14,862 nt of DNA, taken from Pleurotus djamor (taxonomy: Eukaryota; Basidiomycota; Agaricomycetes; Agaricales; Pleurotaceae). The notes below the pieces were generated by a model. The model ran no database searches and was not told the origin of the DNA. It worked only from the letters and a program-made list of their open reading frames with translations. The position numbers were made by a program, and so were the translations under genes. Shown here one piece after another: positions 1 through 9,673 of this stretch; position 1 is the first letter of the stretch, and each line of letters starts with the position of its first letter. The stretch covers positions 1 through 14,862 of the forward strand of contig JAPEVF010001044.1 in the NCBI GenBank assembly GCA_029747585.1, in the 5' to 3' direction.

Positions 1-580
1 TGTACGTTTACTCTCTTTTTTGTCTTTGCTCGAGTTCATTCCTTTTCGTTTAGGATCATACGCTGCTCCTTAACTACTAGCTCGAAGCCCAGGGCTCATA
101 NTTTTTTGAATCTCAACGTTGCATCTACTGTTTGTATTGTATCACATATCTTTAATACTTGTTCATGTTTCATGGTCAGTCATGGAGTATATCGTCAAGG
201 TATAAAGGTATCAGGTATTGCCATATTTATATGGCCCTCCGTTCGTTATACCACGAAAGCTCGCATCGCGAAAAGCCTCCATAGACTATCCCCTGAATCT
301 CCTAATCAGCAGCTGAGATCAAAATGTCGGAGATGGCAGCATTCCCACGGCTTGGACCCTTGAAGTTGGGGGGGGTTGGATTCTCGGATTGTTCGGGCTG
401 TTGCCCCCTGGGCCTGAGCCCCGATCACACTAACGCGGGCAATCTCTTTGGCAGCTTTGACTCGGCTCAGCCTCTTCGCCGTAATGATCAAGGTGCTGCT
501 CGATTGCATGGGATACAAATAGGCGTTCCATCGGCGTACATGGTTCTCCTCAGGTCCTCGACAACCCACACTACTCAACC
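1..580. other. Upstream region of gene A, no gene supported
   Basis: I see no coding sequence that survives inspection here. The open frames on both strands (for example 324-614 plus and 578-306 minus) have the composition of chance frames and lack splice context. The first 60 bases are CT-rich. Base 101 is ambiguous. Gene A starts at 581, so its promoter should lie in the right half, but no clear TATA box was found close to the ATG. Confidence 0.5.
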
Positions 581-1254
581 ATGGCCAGCAGCTGGAGAAA
601 CGCAGACGCGATGATAGACGACAGGCTCTCCCTCGGGAAGTAAGCCTTTTTATCCTCCCATCCCTCTGACGTCGTCGCTGACGATCCCCTTCCCTTCTTT
701 CTCTGCCTTAGTGTCACTGCAGCCCGCTCGTCTCGATCTTTGACTGAGCGTCGCCTCGCTCATATACCGTCTGTTCGCACTGATGCGATACTCGCCGAGC
801 TGGCTGAAGCTGGCCTAATCCACACGCGCCCCCAATATCAATACCCGCTCCCAGTTCCACTGGTGTCGATCAACTTTGGTGATCACTACGGTGATCACTA
901 CGCCGGCCACTTCGATAACTGTGGGGTTGGGGGTCGATCAAACACAAACACCATCTATAACTCACTCGACTCCTCCTCCTCCCCGTACATCCCTCTTAAG
1001 CGAGACGAGACATGTAAGCACACCGGGTTCAATCTTACAGACACAACCACTCATGAGACTGTGATATCTTAGCCATTTCCAACGACAGTACACGGCCCCT
1101 TGGTCCGTCCAATCGCTTCTCGCGCATCCTCCGCTTTTCCATATCTTTGGATGGGCTACGTCTCGGAATCGTCCAAGCAGCATACACTCTCATACCATAT
1201 GTTGCCCCCATCTCCGTCTTGCTTGGTGGCGCCTTTGTCTTCACCCGCTGGTAG
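581..1254 (+). CDS. Gene A: small single-TM protein with Gly/Asn-rich motif
   Basis: This is a three-exon gene model for a 180-residue protein. Exons are 581-639, 712-1013 and 1073-1254. The introns (72 and 59 nt) begin GTAAGC and end TTAG, and the frame stays open through both junctions to TAG at 1252. The ATG at 581 follows CAACC, an acceptable fungal context. Residues 44-57 look helical. Residues 73-103 hold INFGDHYGDHYAGHFDNC followed by GVGGRSNTNTIYN. A 12-bp tandem duplication (878-901) doubled the GDHY unit. Residues about 125-150 contain SNRFSRILRFS, an Arg-rich amphipathic stretch. A hydrophobic segment at about 160-177 ends only three residues before the stop, as in tail-anchored proteins. 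The motif, intron phase and C-terminal segment recur in B and C. Only A carries the long N-terminal part encoded by exon 1 and the start of exon 2. The family is not recognised. A membrane location is inferred. The splice model is strong; the function is unknown. Confidence 0.72.
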
Positions 1255-1435
1255 TGTGCTAATTCATACTTACATGTTTTTTCCGTAAGTTCTGGCGCTG
1301 TGCATTCTTTCGTACTTTCATAACTTCCATTTCAGGCTGGTTCCCTCCGCCATTAGGAACACCCAACGGTTTTCGCTCTGCCATCTTTGTATGGTGCCCA
1401 TTGTATAGCGTACACCTTGGTATCATATCGAATAG

Positions 1436-1448
1436 TATATATATATAT
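1436..1448. repeat. Short TA microsatellite
   Basis: Thirteen bases of alternating T and A lie about 180 bp beyond the stop of gene A. It is a simple repeat. A TATA-type promoter role for X1 is possible, but nothing else supports it. Confidence 0.6.
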
Positions 1449-1494
1449 GGCACGGCTGACTACTTACCAGTAATGTAGACCGTCTATACATATT

Positions 1495-1512
1495 TTGAAG
1501 CTTGAAGCTTGA
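1495..1512. repeat. AAGCTT-type tandem repeat (TTGAAGC units)
   Basis: The sequence holds TTGAAGC, TTGAAGC and TTGA in tandem. The same AAGCTTGAAGCTTGA-like motif recurs near 2111-2125, 6388-6412 and 8290-8325. Single or variant copies lie near 11470, 12556, 3806 and 13158, mostly inside X copies. Confidence 0.6.
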
Positions 1513-1607
1513 CATGTCAGGGTTGTTCGGGTTTTGTGGTTGGTGCCGGTGAGGGAAGCCAAGAAGACGCTTCAACAGCTTGAGCGCTTTCCCCCCATGT
1601 TACGCAG

Positions 1608-4160
1608 ACCGCCCTCATCGACATCTATCGGACCACAACTTGCCACATCAATGCATCAACTATCATTTGCGGTAGCCGCTTGTCTAGCTTTGGTCTCAGT
1701 CTCAGCAGAAACATAGCCGAGGATACGCAAGCTGTAGGCAGAAACGAAGAGACATGGAAGATGCGTCAACATCGGGCTGCGTTGGTATGTACTATTTCTG
1801 CGTGTGTATGCTTTTCTCCCTCTTACTCTTCCTTTCTTCTCTACATAGAACGCTCGTGAGCCAACTACCGGACTCACCAACAAAATGGCCTTCGAACGAT
1901 TTACCGCCGGTTCCCAGTTCGAATGTATGTGTGTCACCTGGAATCTTTTCACCCATTCACGAACGTTCTCTAAGATCGTGACTCGTGGGTCGCTTTCAAT
2001 CGGGTTCTCTTGTTTCACTCATTACTCTTTCTCACAGCTCAATGAATAACACGTTGACCGGCGAGTATCTGGATCGTCGACCTTTCGGCCTCCTCGCAAA
2101 GTCAACTTAGAGCTTGAAGCTTGACGGTTCGCTTGACGGTTCATGCGTTCAAAGTGTCCTTATGCAATCCTTGGGAGTGGCATTACGTTGGGCTGTTGGA
2201 TACACAATGTAGGGGAGATGTGCCCCTTTCAGAGTGCGTCTTTTCATCTCTCTCCTTGTCTTCGCTCCGCTCATGCTTTGCTTCCACCCTCTGACAGCCC
2301 TACTCATCTTCCACTTCCGGGCTTCAATGTTCGGTGGTGGATTTCTCCAAGCCAACCAGTAACTTTCTCGCGTAGCCGAAGTTGCTGTCCTCGCTGGTTC
2401 GATGTAGAAGGTGGAAACACAGGGAGATATGGCGGGGTGTGCAGAGTAAGACATAGCATAACCTCGTTTCTTTTGGTACGTCACGTTCGCTTTTACCCTT
2501 GGGTTGTAACTCACAATTACTTTCTAGCTTCTGAATCGTCGGGCGGTGGCCTCTTCGTCATCACGAGTGCGTCAGCACATTGCATTCTCTCCCCCGCGTG
2601 TCCGGCACTTTGGACTCATCGCTAGGGCAGAGGTGTGACGATCTTGGAACGGCCATCGTCGCGATACAGAGAGTTGCTGGTACGCAGATGGCGTCGCTCC
2701 CATTCCTCAGCCGAGACAAACAAGTGGGACCACCGCAATCTCAGTTAACGCCACCTGCGCGTCAAATCTCCTTCACATACCTTCCTACTCCCCATCTCTC
2801 ACTCTTCAGTCCACTCCGTTGTCCACGATAGACGCCGTCTCTGGTCAAGCTAGCTTTGGTGCCAGCCACTTCCTCCCTGCCGGCGACCTACACTAGAAAC
2901 TGAGAAGCGAAAATGGCTACGTCTTTGGCATACCTTGTAGCTGTGTGTGTACCAAGGATCATTGTGGATTCTGGGCAAGTGTGTTGATGTCCAGCCTATC
3001 TGTCGCTGAGCGTTGGGGTCGAGAACCACCGCTGTATGCTCTTCATCAACGACAACATTGTCGCCGAGAATGACTGGTACATGCAGACATCCATCGATGG
3101 TCTGATCGGGGACAATATCTGTTTGTTCTTCTGGTACGTCGTGCATTTTGTTCATACTTCGACTGAGGTGTAACCTGTAACTTTCCTTAGTACCTCCCAT
3201 CCAACACATTAAGATCATCAACTCTTCTGCTGGACATCCGGGATCGACGCCTGGAGCGGATTCACGAGATCTCCCTATGTGTTGGTCTCGGCGAAACGAA
3301 GCACAAGGAGGAGCGGATAGACTTGTGCATGAGTTAAGAAGGGCTTGTATAGCCCATAATCCATCGCTTCAAATCCACGAACTGGTACGTACTTAGTCCT
3401 TTCACTTCGATTAATATCGTTTTCATCGTTGCTCATTGTTCACTTCCAGGCTTCCTCTCCGTTCCGGCTCGGCGTCTTACCTTGTCCGGGGTGCTTGCTC
3501 CGTTAGACTTCAAGGCACGATCACTCGATCATGATCATCACGATCGAGGTCGCTGCCACGTTCCACAAAATGGTCCCGCACGAAGCGGTCCGCACAGGTC
3601 CGTACCCACCATAGCCCGTGGCACGGCGTCCTCGGAGACCCACCTCTTCCCCCAAGTTTACTCGAATTCAACGCTCTTCGACCATTCACGCTGCGTTATG
3701 CGGCTGTCTTTCGTCTCATCGTTTTCGGCCGAGCACCTCTAGAACTCCCCAATGGACTACAGGTCGAAGCTTCCGTCTCTGATTGATGCTCAGATAATCC
3801 CCTCGAAGCTTTGCCGCCGCCGGATACTTGTCCTTTGGGCTAGATTGCCTCCTTACCGCTCCTAGCTTATCCCCTTCACATACCCGCGAGGTGTCAAGTT
3901 GCAGTATGTGCTGGTAACAAACGTGTACACTGTACTCTACGGCGAAAACAGAAGGAAGGAGGGCCAGTGAAATGACTACTAGCTAAATGTAAGTACACTT
4001 TGATGCCTACTGGACATTCTACTGAACATCATAAACAGTGATCAAAGCGGGTTTGATGATAACATATAAAGGAGGTATATATGTCAACACCAATGTTGGC
4101 ATCAATGGGAACAAAACGACCGCGAGGTCAACGGAAGAGGAGACGCGGTCGCTTCCATAA
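1608..4160 (+). pseudogene. X1: decayed multi-exon gene, X family copy 1
   Basis: Exons implied by paired splice sites are 1608-1784, 1849-1977, 2038-2233, 2298-2475, 2528-3133, 3191-3384, 3450-3988 and 4039-4160. Introns are 50-65 nt with consensus donors (GTATGT, GTACGT, GTAAGT). The first two exons join into 102 open codons, including GRNEETWKMRQHRAAL. Later exons carry stops and frame changes, although patches read well: NNTLTGEY, SENGYVFG, LFINDNIVAENDWYMQTSID, KLQYVLVTNVYT and GGIYVNTNVGINGNKTTA. The NG/TG spacing and beta-rich composition recall basidiomycete beta-repeat proteins (DUF4097/DUF7330-like), but this is a guess. Exon sizes match X2 closely (178 and 178 nt for the fourth exon, 194 and 196 nt for the sixth), so the two descend from one spliced gene. 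X1 lies between A and B, converging on B. Whether any shortened product is made cannot be told. Confidence 0.5.
2111..2142 (+). repeat. AAGCTT-type motif plus a 12-bp tandem duplication
   Basis: AGCTTGAAGCTTGAC is followed by two copies of GCTTGACGGTTC (2119-2130 and 2131-2142). It lies inside the third X1 exon and has no counterpart at the aligned place in X2, so it looks like an insertion that helped break the X1 frame. Confidence 0.6.
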
Positions 4161-4213
4161 ATAGCATGATCGCGAAGTGTGGTTAAAGGAACGTGGATGA
4201 GTTGAGTTAACGT

Positions 4214-4729
4214 CTATTCCCTCGGGCTGGCGTTGATTGATACGGGCCTGGTGATAAGGAGGAAAGCGCTTCCAACCAGGAGGGAGATGGGGATGATGTA
4301 TTGTTGGGGATGGCATGCTGCCTGCTTGCTCGTGGACCAAAATATGCGGAAAGCGCGTAGGATGCGCGAGATCCAATTTGAGGGATTCACATGCGGTTTA
4401 TCGGGATCAGGTTTGACTATAAGATCAAAGTATCAGAACGAGGGTCGTCGACTCATGTAGTAGCACTTACACGTCTCCCCTCGGTCAGGACGAACTTGCG
4501 AGGAGGGAAGAGGATCGAGAGGAGAGCTGGGAGGTCCGAAGGCCGAGTTGGAGTTTTGGATAATGTTTGTGTTGAGTCGACCGCCAAGACCGCTGTTTAT
4601 GAAGGAGCCATTATAGCTATCGCCACGGAGAATATAATAGATGTGCACTTGTGGCATGGGTTGAGACAGAGGCGGTCTGTCCATTGGGCGCGGGGGGATG
4701 TAGGAACAGTTTGGTGGATACAATGACAT
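4214..4729 (-). CDS. Gene B: small single-TM protein with Gly/Asn-rich motif
   Basis: This is a two-exon gene model for a 153-residue protein. Exons are 4729-4471 and 4416-4214 on the minus strand. The 54-nt intron runs from GTAAGTG to TTATAG. The split codon is in the same phase as in A and C, and the frame stays open to TAG at 4214. The ATG at 4729 is chosen because the DNA around it (ATGTCATT then CCA.CAAAC) is conserved in paralogue D, while sequence further upstream is less conserved. Residues 29-59 carry HIYYILRGDSYNGSFINS then GLGGRLNTNIIQN. Residues about 100-115 read SRILRAFRIFW, an Arg-rich amphipathic stretch. A hydrophobic segment (about 126-142, YIIPISLLVGSAFLLI) lies near the C-terminus, leaving a tail of about 11 residues. 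The gene converges on X1. The family is not recognised. Tail anchoring and self-assembly are inferences. Confidence 0.7.
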
Positions 4730-5896
4730 GGCTTTATGCAGAGCGTCAAGAAAGGACTGGAGCGGACTTGCCGCAATTTCCAGGGTTTTCCAGATGGGGC
4801 ATATATGCAGTAGTAGTACGTGAAATATTCCCATTTGCAATGCCGCTCCCAGCCTCCAGGCGACAACTTGTCAACATTGACGATACCTTGCCGACAGCGT
4901 CCAGATCACCATCATGCATCAGGTCAGAACCGAATGCGATTCGCTCACGCCGGACTCACACGGCAGCTCAGTCGCTTCCCACCTGCTCGACCGCCAATCT
5001 AGTTCCCTAGCAAGTGAAATGGACTTTGGGCCAACTTGATACTCCGCCTCAACCCGACCCTACAACCCCTTGCGATCAGATTACATCCACGACGCGTCCC
5101 CCACCTCTGGAGCATCTCCAACAAGTAGAGGGCTTCTGTTTATCATCAATCAGAGAAACTGCGCCGTACCCATTTCGCCAACGTTCAACCCCCGGTCGTC
5201 TCCATGGTAGCGTTTGCGGAGTGGTATGACAACGGAGTGCTCGATTATACGAGTTTACAACTGAGCAGGATTCGGAATGGGAAGGGATTCATTGGGCGAG
5301 CGGAGAGAAACGGCTAAAAAGCAAGAATGGCTGTTGGTGTCGAGAAGAAGAATGCTAATGTTCATGTCGTGATGATAAGTAAGGCAGCTCAAGTCAAGGT
5401 CAGCCGTGTCACCGATTTCCTGTGTCTTAGTGTTGTCTAACAGTCCAATGAGCGCAGATTGTGCTGATCCACTCTTGGATAACTACGGCCTCACATAGAA
5501 TCGCTTGCACGGAAATTGGTAGGCACGAAATCTCCATACCGTCCGGCCCAGATACTAATGACACATTCATCAGAGAACCATTGGCTTGAGTACCCCGTCC
5601 CCTTCATCCCTTCGTTCCGACCACACGAGCTTTGAGGCTGGGTCTGCGTCACCCAACTCATTAGCTACCGCCGTCCACGCCAATTCACAACGTTCATCCC
5701 AGCGGACCATTATCTCTAGCTTCGCTGCTTGACGCCAACCCAAGGAGAAGAGAGAAGGGTCTTCAGTTAGGATTTATGTGGGCAACGTGAACCCCTTCCT
5801 GCATCCTCTCCGAGTTTTCGGACGCATCTAGATCTAGCTATCCACGCAATGATGACCGCATCTTTCACAAATGGTAACTGAGGAAGCACAGACATA
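4730..5896. other. Region between gene B and X3, no gene supported
   Basis: The right half should include the X3 upstream region and the left edge the gene B promoter. Two intron-like intervals, roughly 5391-5431 (GTAAGG...CTTAG) and 5519-5572 (GTAGGC...ATCAG), suggest former exons of a plus-strand gene. The sequence between them does not keep a frame, so nothing is called. The frames at 4651-5010 and 5014-5229 have no recognisable content. Confidence 0.4.
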
Positions 5897-6545
5897 GCCT
5901 GCCGTTACTGTGGCACGGCCGGTGCTCTTCTCCATGCCGGATGTAGAGACGATCCTGTAAGTTTCGCTATTGCTCCTTCCCCCATTCTTCCGCTAATCTG
6001 ACTTGTTCGATAGGCAATAGAGTCTTCCATAGCCCTTGTCAATCGTCGCATTTTGATGCTGGAAGAACTCGGAATAGGTAATCGAGTCCTCTTCGCTGTT
6101 TTTCCAAGTTCTACTTATCAGTCTTTTACATAGCGTTCAACTAGTTGACCAATTGGCAATGGCTATCTATCTTTTGCTTGGATGCTCGCCCCATCTCCTC
6201 GCATAAGCGCATTATAACTTTCTCAGGGATTTTTACACAATTCTTGGGAATACCAATACATTGTGCTGCTGGCCACACAGAGGCCTAGCTTTGCTTCGGG
6301 TACGTCATTGCTTCTCTCTTCTTTTCTTCGCCACAGGCTTCTCTTCCTTCATCCCATCCTTTCATACTTCCTCCTTCATGCTTTTAGACTTGAGCTTCGA
6401 GCTTCGGCTGCGGACCGCTCGAGAACCAATCACCGTCCTTCTTGTGGCCGACGTCACCGTTAATCCTTGGATCTATGGCGTACATACAAGCCACCTTCCC
6501 CACGTGCATACTCTATCTATCATCACGCTTCGATCTGATAATTGA
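5897..6545 (+). pseudogene. X3: partial, decayed X family copy
   Basis: Two good introns (5957-6013 and 6078-6133) frame an exon that reads NRRILMLEELGI in an open frame, preceded by ACRYCGTAGALLHAGC. A third intron starts GTACGTC at 6300 and ends near 6387 (or 6338). It has the same CT-rich body and the same neighbours as introns in X1, X2 and X4. After it, LRLRTAREPITVLLVADVTV aligns with X4 AAVLKVEVSRPVALEWI and X1 RVAEVAVLAGSM. An AAGCTT-like motif sits at the exon start, as in X4. Stops occur in most frames. It is shorter than X1 and X2 and appears to lack their 3' half. Confidence 0.35.
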
Positions 6546-6649
6546 CTGATGATCAGGTGGTTGGCGCTCTCAGTCGCAGAGGCACACACTGCTTTGTGAT
6601 GACGCTCTCGCATCCTCTCCGAGTATGTCATACTCAGCATTCTCAAGGT

Positions 6650-6733
6650 GTCTACAATGTCTTGATCAACATCCTATTTGACGATAAACGATCCTTCGAT
6701 GCATGTACGCTGATTTCTTCGGCGTGGAGATAA
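6650..6733 (+). pseudogene. Possible F-box-like fragment
   Basis: A frame reads VYNVLINILFDDKRSFDAC then TLISSAWR and stops. The spacing of Leu, Ile, Asp-Asp, Cys, Leu, Ser and Trp resembles the second half of agaricomycete F-box domains, which end in a Ser/Lys-x-Trp. There is no Pro-x-Glu-[IL]-[IL] start and no clear continuation. The minus strand here may belong to the GTPase relic. It could easily be chance. Confidence 0.2.
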
Positions 6734-6994
6734 CCGTTCCAGAACTGCTGTACCAGACGACATCGTATTCGCACTTGAGCGACTTTGAATCCCTGTGATG
6801 GTGTATCACGTACGCGATCGCCCTCAGTATGCATCTATACCACTGGCTTCTAGTACTGCTTCCTACGAGTTCTCGCGAGCATATCCATCTGTCGTGTATC
6901 AACCCTCAACACTTGCTCAATACACTGGCATTTTTACTTCCCAGGCTGAATCGGCCCTTCTCCGCCATTGCATCAAGCCAAGCTGGTTCGGTGT

Positions 6995-7380
6995 GGTTCG
7001 ATCATCGGCACCTGGAGAGTAACCAAACGATACCCCGCACAAGCGTACGAACGTGGAAGAGGTCTTCTGACAAACTTCTTTGTGATTGCTTGGTTTCATA
7101 TATCTATCAGTGACGAAATGCGAGTGCCAACGGATGTCGTCTGCGGAAGAGAGGTGTTCTTCGTGCAAAATCCGGCCTGAACCTAGTTAGAAGAACGTAA
7201 ATTGACTGTGAAACGATGAACAAAGGTGATAACAAACGGACAACGTTGAGAAGGTGTCAATTGGTGTATAAATAAATAAGTGGTCTACTCACCAACATTC
7301 ACTGGCGCGAAACCTTTCGCCACGCGAATTGATGATTTCCCGCAGCCTTGAGGACCAATAACAGATACGTATGGACATGT
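6995..7380 (-). pseudogene. Relic of an AIG1-like P-loop GTPase
   Basis: On the minus strand, 7380-7293 reads TCPYVSVIGPQGCGKSSI and on to a Val-Asn-Val. GPQGCGKS (7356-7330 with flanking Ser) fits the Walker A/G1 pattern GxxxxGKS after a hydrophobic strand. An intron (GTGAGT at 7292 to TTTCACAG at 7206, 87 nt) follows. The next exon reads NLRSSN, a stop, then VQAGFC. Fungal AIG1-like domains have L-x-S-C-T-x-x-V-Q at this distance (G2), so the stop sits in a recognisable place. Further on, SPGADDRT (7018-6995) resembles the DTPGFDDT G3 motif, with the catalytic-type Asp and Thr replaced. The spacing from G1 to G3 is longer than usual, perhaps from another unspliced intron. Walker A patterns occur by chance, so the call rests on three motifs in order. 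It looks broken. Confidence 0.4.
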
Positions 7381-7404
7381 GGAAAGAAGCAGAAATTTAG
7401 ACAG

Positions 7405-8918
7405 TCAAACGCTGAGTGCGCGATCGTCGCTAAGGTTTGATCCCGTGATGGAACCATTGTGATTCCGTCCACCGTTTANCCCCCCCTCTCGATGTTGCTT
7501 GTAGTTATTTGAAACCTTGACATCAGCCGTAAGTCCTTCTCCGTCATCCATATGGAGGTGAAGGCCCGGGCGGTGGCACTTCAAAAAGAACGTCAGTGGA
7601 AGTGATGAGGTCTGCAGGACAGATCAGATACGGTATGAACAAAACTCACATTCAGCTTAGGTATGTATGACCACTCGGCGAGGGCCGAACCCCTTCGCAA
7701 GCGTTCGTTCCAAGGTTCTGGCGATATTTATGGAGTCGGGCCTAGTCAGAGATCAAAGGATGACGCGCTGCGGACGCTGGCTTGGCTGATAATGGTCTTA
7801 GATGGTGGATGCAAAATGATTGACGTTAAATCTATTCGGGGACGCATGGAATTGACGGCAAGATCGAGCAGGCATCCTAGGCCAAAAGGGAGATGAGAGC
7901 GAAGACAGCGTACACTGGGCAAAATGTACGTACCAACCCAACATTGGTCCACCCATCTCGCAGCTCAGTCCATTTGCTATCCGCTTGCTGGTCTCACGAC
8001 GACAAGACCAAGACCAGGGGAGACGTTGAAGGTTTAGAGTAGTTAGATGAACCTGGATTGGAGGCGTCACAGGTGGACGGTAGATCTACCATCAATATTG
8101 ATGATTTGGCTTTCTAGGACGTGTTGATATGAGCTGTCGAATGCAGGCCGATGTGAAGGCAGGAAGACAAGCGCGACTTACCAAAAGAAACGAAGGCATA
8201 CGCAAAATCCCGTGATCCATTCCAATGCAACGGGGCGCGAGACTTCGACTTTAAGAACCGCAGCAACGAGTCTTCGTCCACAACCGAGGCTTGAGGCCTA
8301 AAGCTTAAAGTTTAAAGCTCGAAGTTAAAAAGACTGGGCTATGTGAAGCATCGAATGTAAGAAGAGAAGCATGAGTATGGCAAGGAAAAGAAGAAAGAAG
8401 CAACGACGCACCTGAGAAAACATGATATGCCTCTTTCCCATGCAGTATATCCAGCCACCCAGCGTGCCGGCAGTCCGAGCGAACGCTTAAAAGTACCTTA
8501 GGAGATAACGAAATGGGCATCGAAGATTCGATCATCTAAGTGAAGGCACGACAGTCGCCGATCAATGTGTTGCGCGTCGCATTGGGCTGTAAAGAATGAT
8601 AAGTAAGACACGAAAACCGGTGAAGGACTGACTAACCTGTACGAAGCTCCTCCGACACCAGCAAACAAAGGAATAAATGGTGGTGAGAGCGGAAGGCCCT
8701 GTGAAACGAGTATATAGCTGAGGGGAAGAACAGGGAAGGTGCACTAGCGCGATTGACGTCGAGGAGACGAGCGCGAGGTGCCAAAATTCCATTTTGCGGG
8801 TGTGCATTCCAACGGATCCGGCTGGAGCCTTGAAGTTGAGGTGGGAGATCGACCAAAGGTTCTCTTTGCTTAGATTGGTAGTTGACGCGCGGACGTTGAC
8901 GTTGAGCACTTGCGTGCT
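7405..8918 (-). pseudogene. X4: decayed X family copy on the minus strand
   Basis: Splice sites define minus-strand exons 8918-8637, 8586-8412, 8338-8182, 8113-7934, 7876-7650 and 7611-7405. Introns are 50, 73, 68, 57 and 38 nt; the last is short for a fungus and uncertain. Introns two and three match X1 and X2 in position and in flanking sequence (TTTCTTTTG at the donor, as in X1). Readable patches are STTNLSKENLWSI, which aligns with TTGLTNKMAFERF in X1 and DTSSKERFWSI in X2, then GRRLVAAVLKVEVSRPVAL and NHNGSITGSNLSDDRALSV. The last resembles the NG-SITG repeats of fungal beta-repeat proteins. The open frame is not continuous: for example, an in-frame TAG separates NTLIGDCRAFT from MIESSMPISLSPKVLL. 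Base 7479, in the final exon, is ambiguous. The 5' end beyond 8918 is not resolved. Confidence 0.42.
8290..8325. repeat. Degenerate AAGCTT-type repeat inside X4
   Basis: A run built of AAGCTT, AAAGTTT and AAGCTCGAAG units lies at the start of the third X4 exon. X3 carries a similar run at the equivalent exon start (6388-6412), and X2 has a shorter one near 11470. It is part of the dispersed motif seen across the window. Confidence 0.5.
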
Positions 8919-9459
8919 CTAGGGAAAGTATCAGAGGGAGAAAAGGCCGAGACTGGGAGCATTAGGACATACCACTCGATATTCATTCATCAACCATCGA
9001 TGACCGACAACCCCAACGCAAGTGAAGACCGTTAAAAATCAAAGTTGAGGTGTTGATGAGGGAGCGGTTGGCTCGCTGGAAGACGGGCGTAGGAGAAAAA
9101 AAAGCATGATGGGCGCTCTTGGTGTTTGGGAGACACAGCACTAGGTGAAGCTGTAAGGAAATCGAACGCAAGCCACGACGCTGGTGATTTGTGGGCTTGT
9201 AAGCAGCTTGCGACTCTGTTGCCGATGTCGATAGATGGTCTCCTTGTGGTCTCCTGGACCTTTTGAGCAAGTGCCTCGTAGCGGATTGGTCACGGGGCTA
9301 TGAGATCTTGAGATTCTCAGGCTGAGGCTGAGCGCTGAGGTTAGTCGGACATCGGAAGTACCAGAGTCCACTACTACGCCCGCGTGAATAACTTGCAGTC
9401 AAGCACAACTTGTCAAATTCCGGTTACCGCATCATGAGGATACTTGAAGTTGTCTGTGG
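8919..9459. other. 5' flank of X4, no gene resolved
   Basis: On the minus strand this should contain the first exons and promoter of X4. A frame at 9270-8983 is open for 95 codons and an intron-like end (TTTCCCTAG) leads into the exon at 8918, but its donor and frame are unclear. Nothing else is recognisable. Confidence 0.35.
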
Positions 9460-9476
9460 CCCTTATATTATAAGGG
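9460..9476. promoter_or_regulatory. Perfect 8-bp palindrome around a TATA core, upstream of gene C
   Basis: CCCTTATA and TATAAGGG are separated by a single T. It lies 198 bp before the ATG of gene C. It may be a binding site for a dimeric regulator or simply a TATA-rich palindrome. No other copy was noticed in the window. Confidence 0.3.
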
Positions 9477-9568
9477 AAACCGCGATGTATTGAACGATGT
9501 AGGGCGCCAATCGAGGTTATCATGTCACTGTTGTTGGAATCAGCGAAGTTGAAATTCAAAGTCAGACG

Positions 9569-9583
9569 GGCGCTACTAGCGCC
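9569..9583. promoter_or_regulatory. Perfect 7-bp palindrome upstream of gene C
   Basis: GGCGCTA and TAGCGCC are separated by a single C, 91 bp before the ATG of gene C. Together with the palindrome at 9460 it gives two odd-centred perfect palindromes in the gene C upstream region. A regulatory role is inferred only. Confidence 0.3.
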
Positions 9584-9673
9584 GCCGTTCTCCCTTGCTT
9601 TCTCCTAGTTGCCATAATTTAAGTCTCTCGATGTCCTCGTCACTTTGTACGCCTTTTCCCCCAGCAAGCCCCC

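Larger units (their letters stand above)
1255..1607. other. Spacer between gene A and X1
   Basis: A good intron (GTAAGT...TTTCAG, 1285-1335, 51 nt) lies just after the stop of gene A and may be a 3' UTR intron or part of a longer isoform. A TA dinucleotide run (1436-1448) and an AAGCTT-type repeat (1495-1512) follow. No coding sequence is supported before the acceptor at 1606-1607. Confidence 0.4.

Noticed and set aside
1648..1716. Signal-peptide-like start MHQLSFAVAACLALVSVSA
   Set aside because: Another frame of the same DNA (1608-1784) continues through a good intron and matches X2 in its last residues, so the signal peptide appears to be a shadow.
2149..2514. 121-codon minus-strand frame
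   Set aside because: It crosses two splice junctions supported on the plus strand in X1 and X2 and shows no recognisable content.
4069..4083. AAGGAGG followed by ATG, a perfect bacterial ribosome-binding arrangement
   Set aside because: Introns and a copia element show this is fungal nuclear DNA. The site lies in an X1 exon and the frame is short.
5790..5870. Possible remnant of a small-gene second exon (VNP...LRVFGRI) upstream of X3
   Set aside because: The resemblance to the B and D second exon is short, followed by several stops, and no first-exon motif was found upstream.
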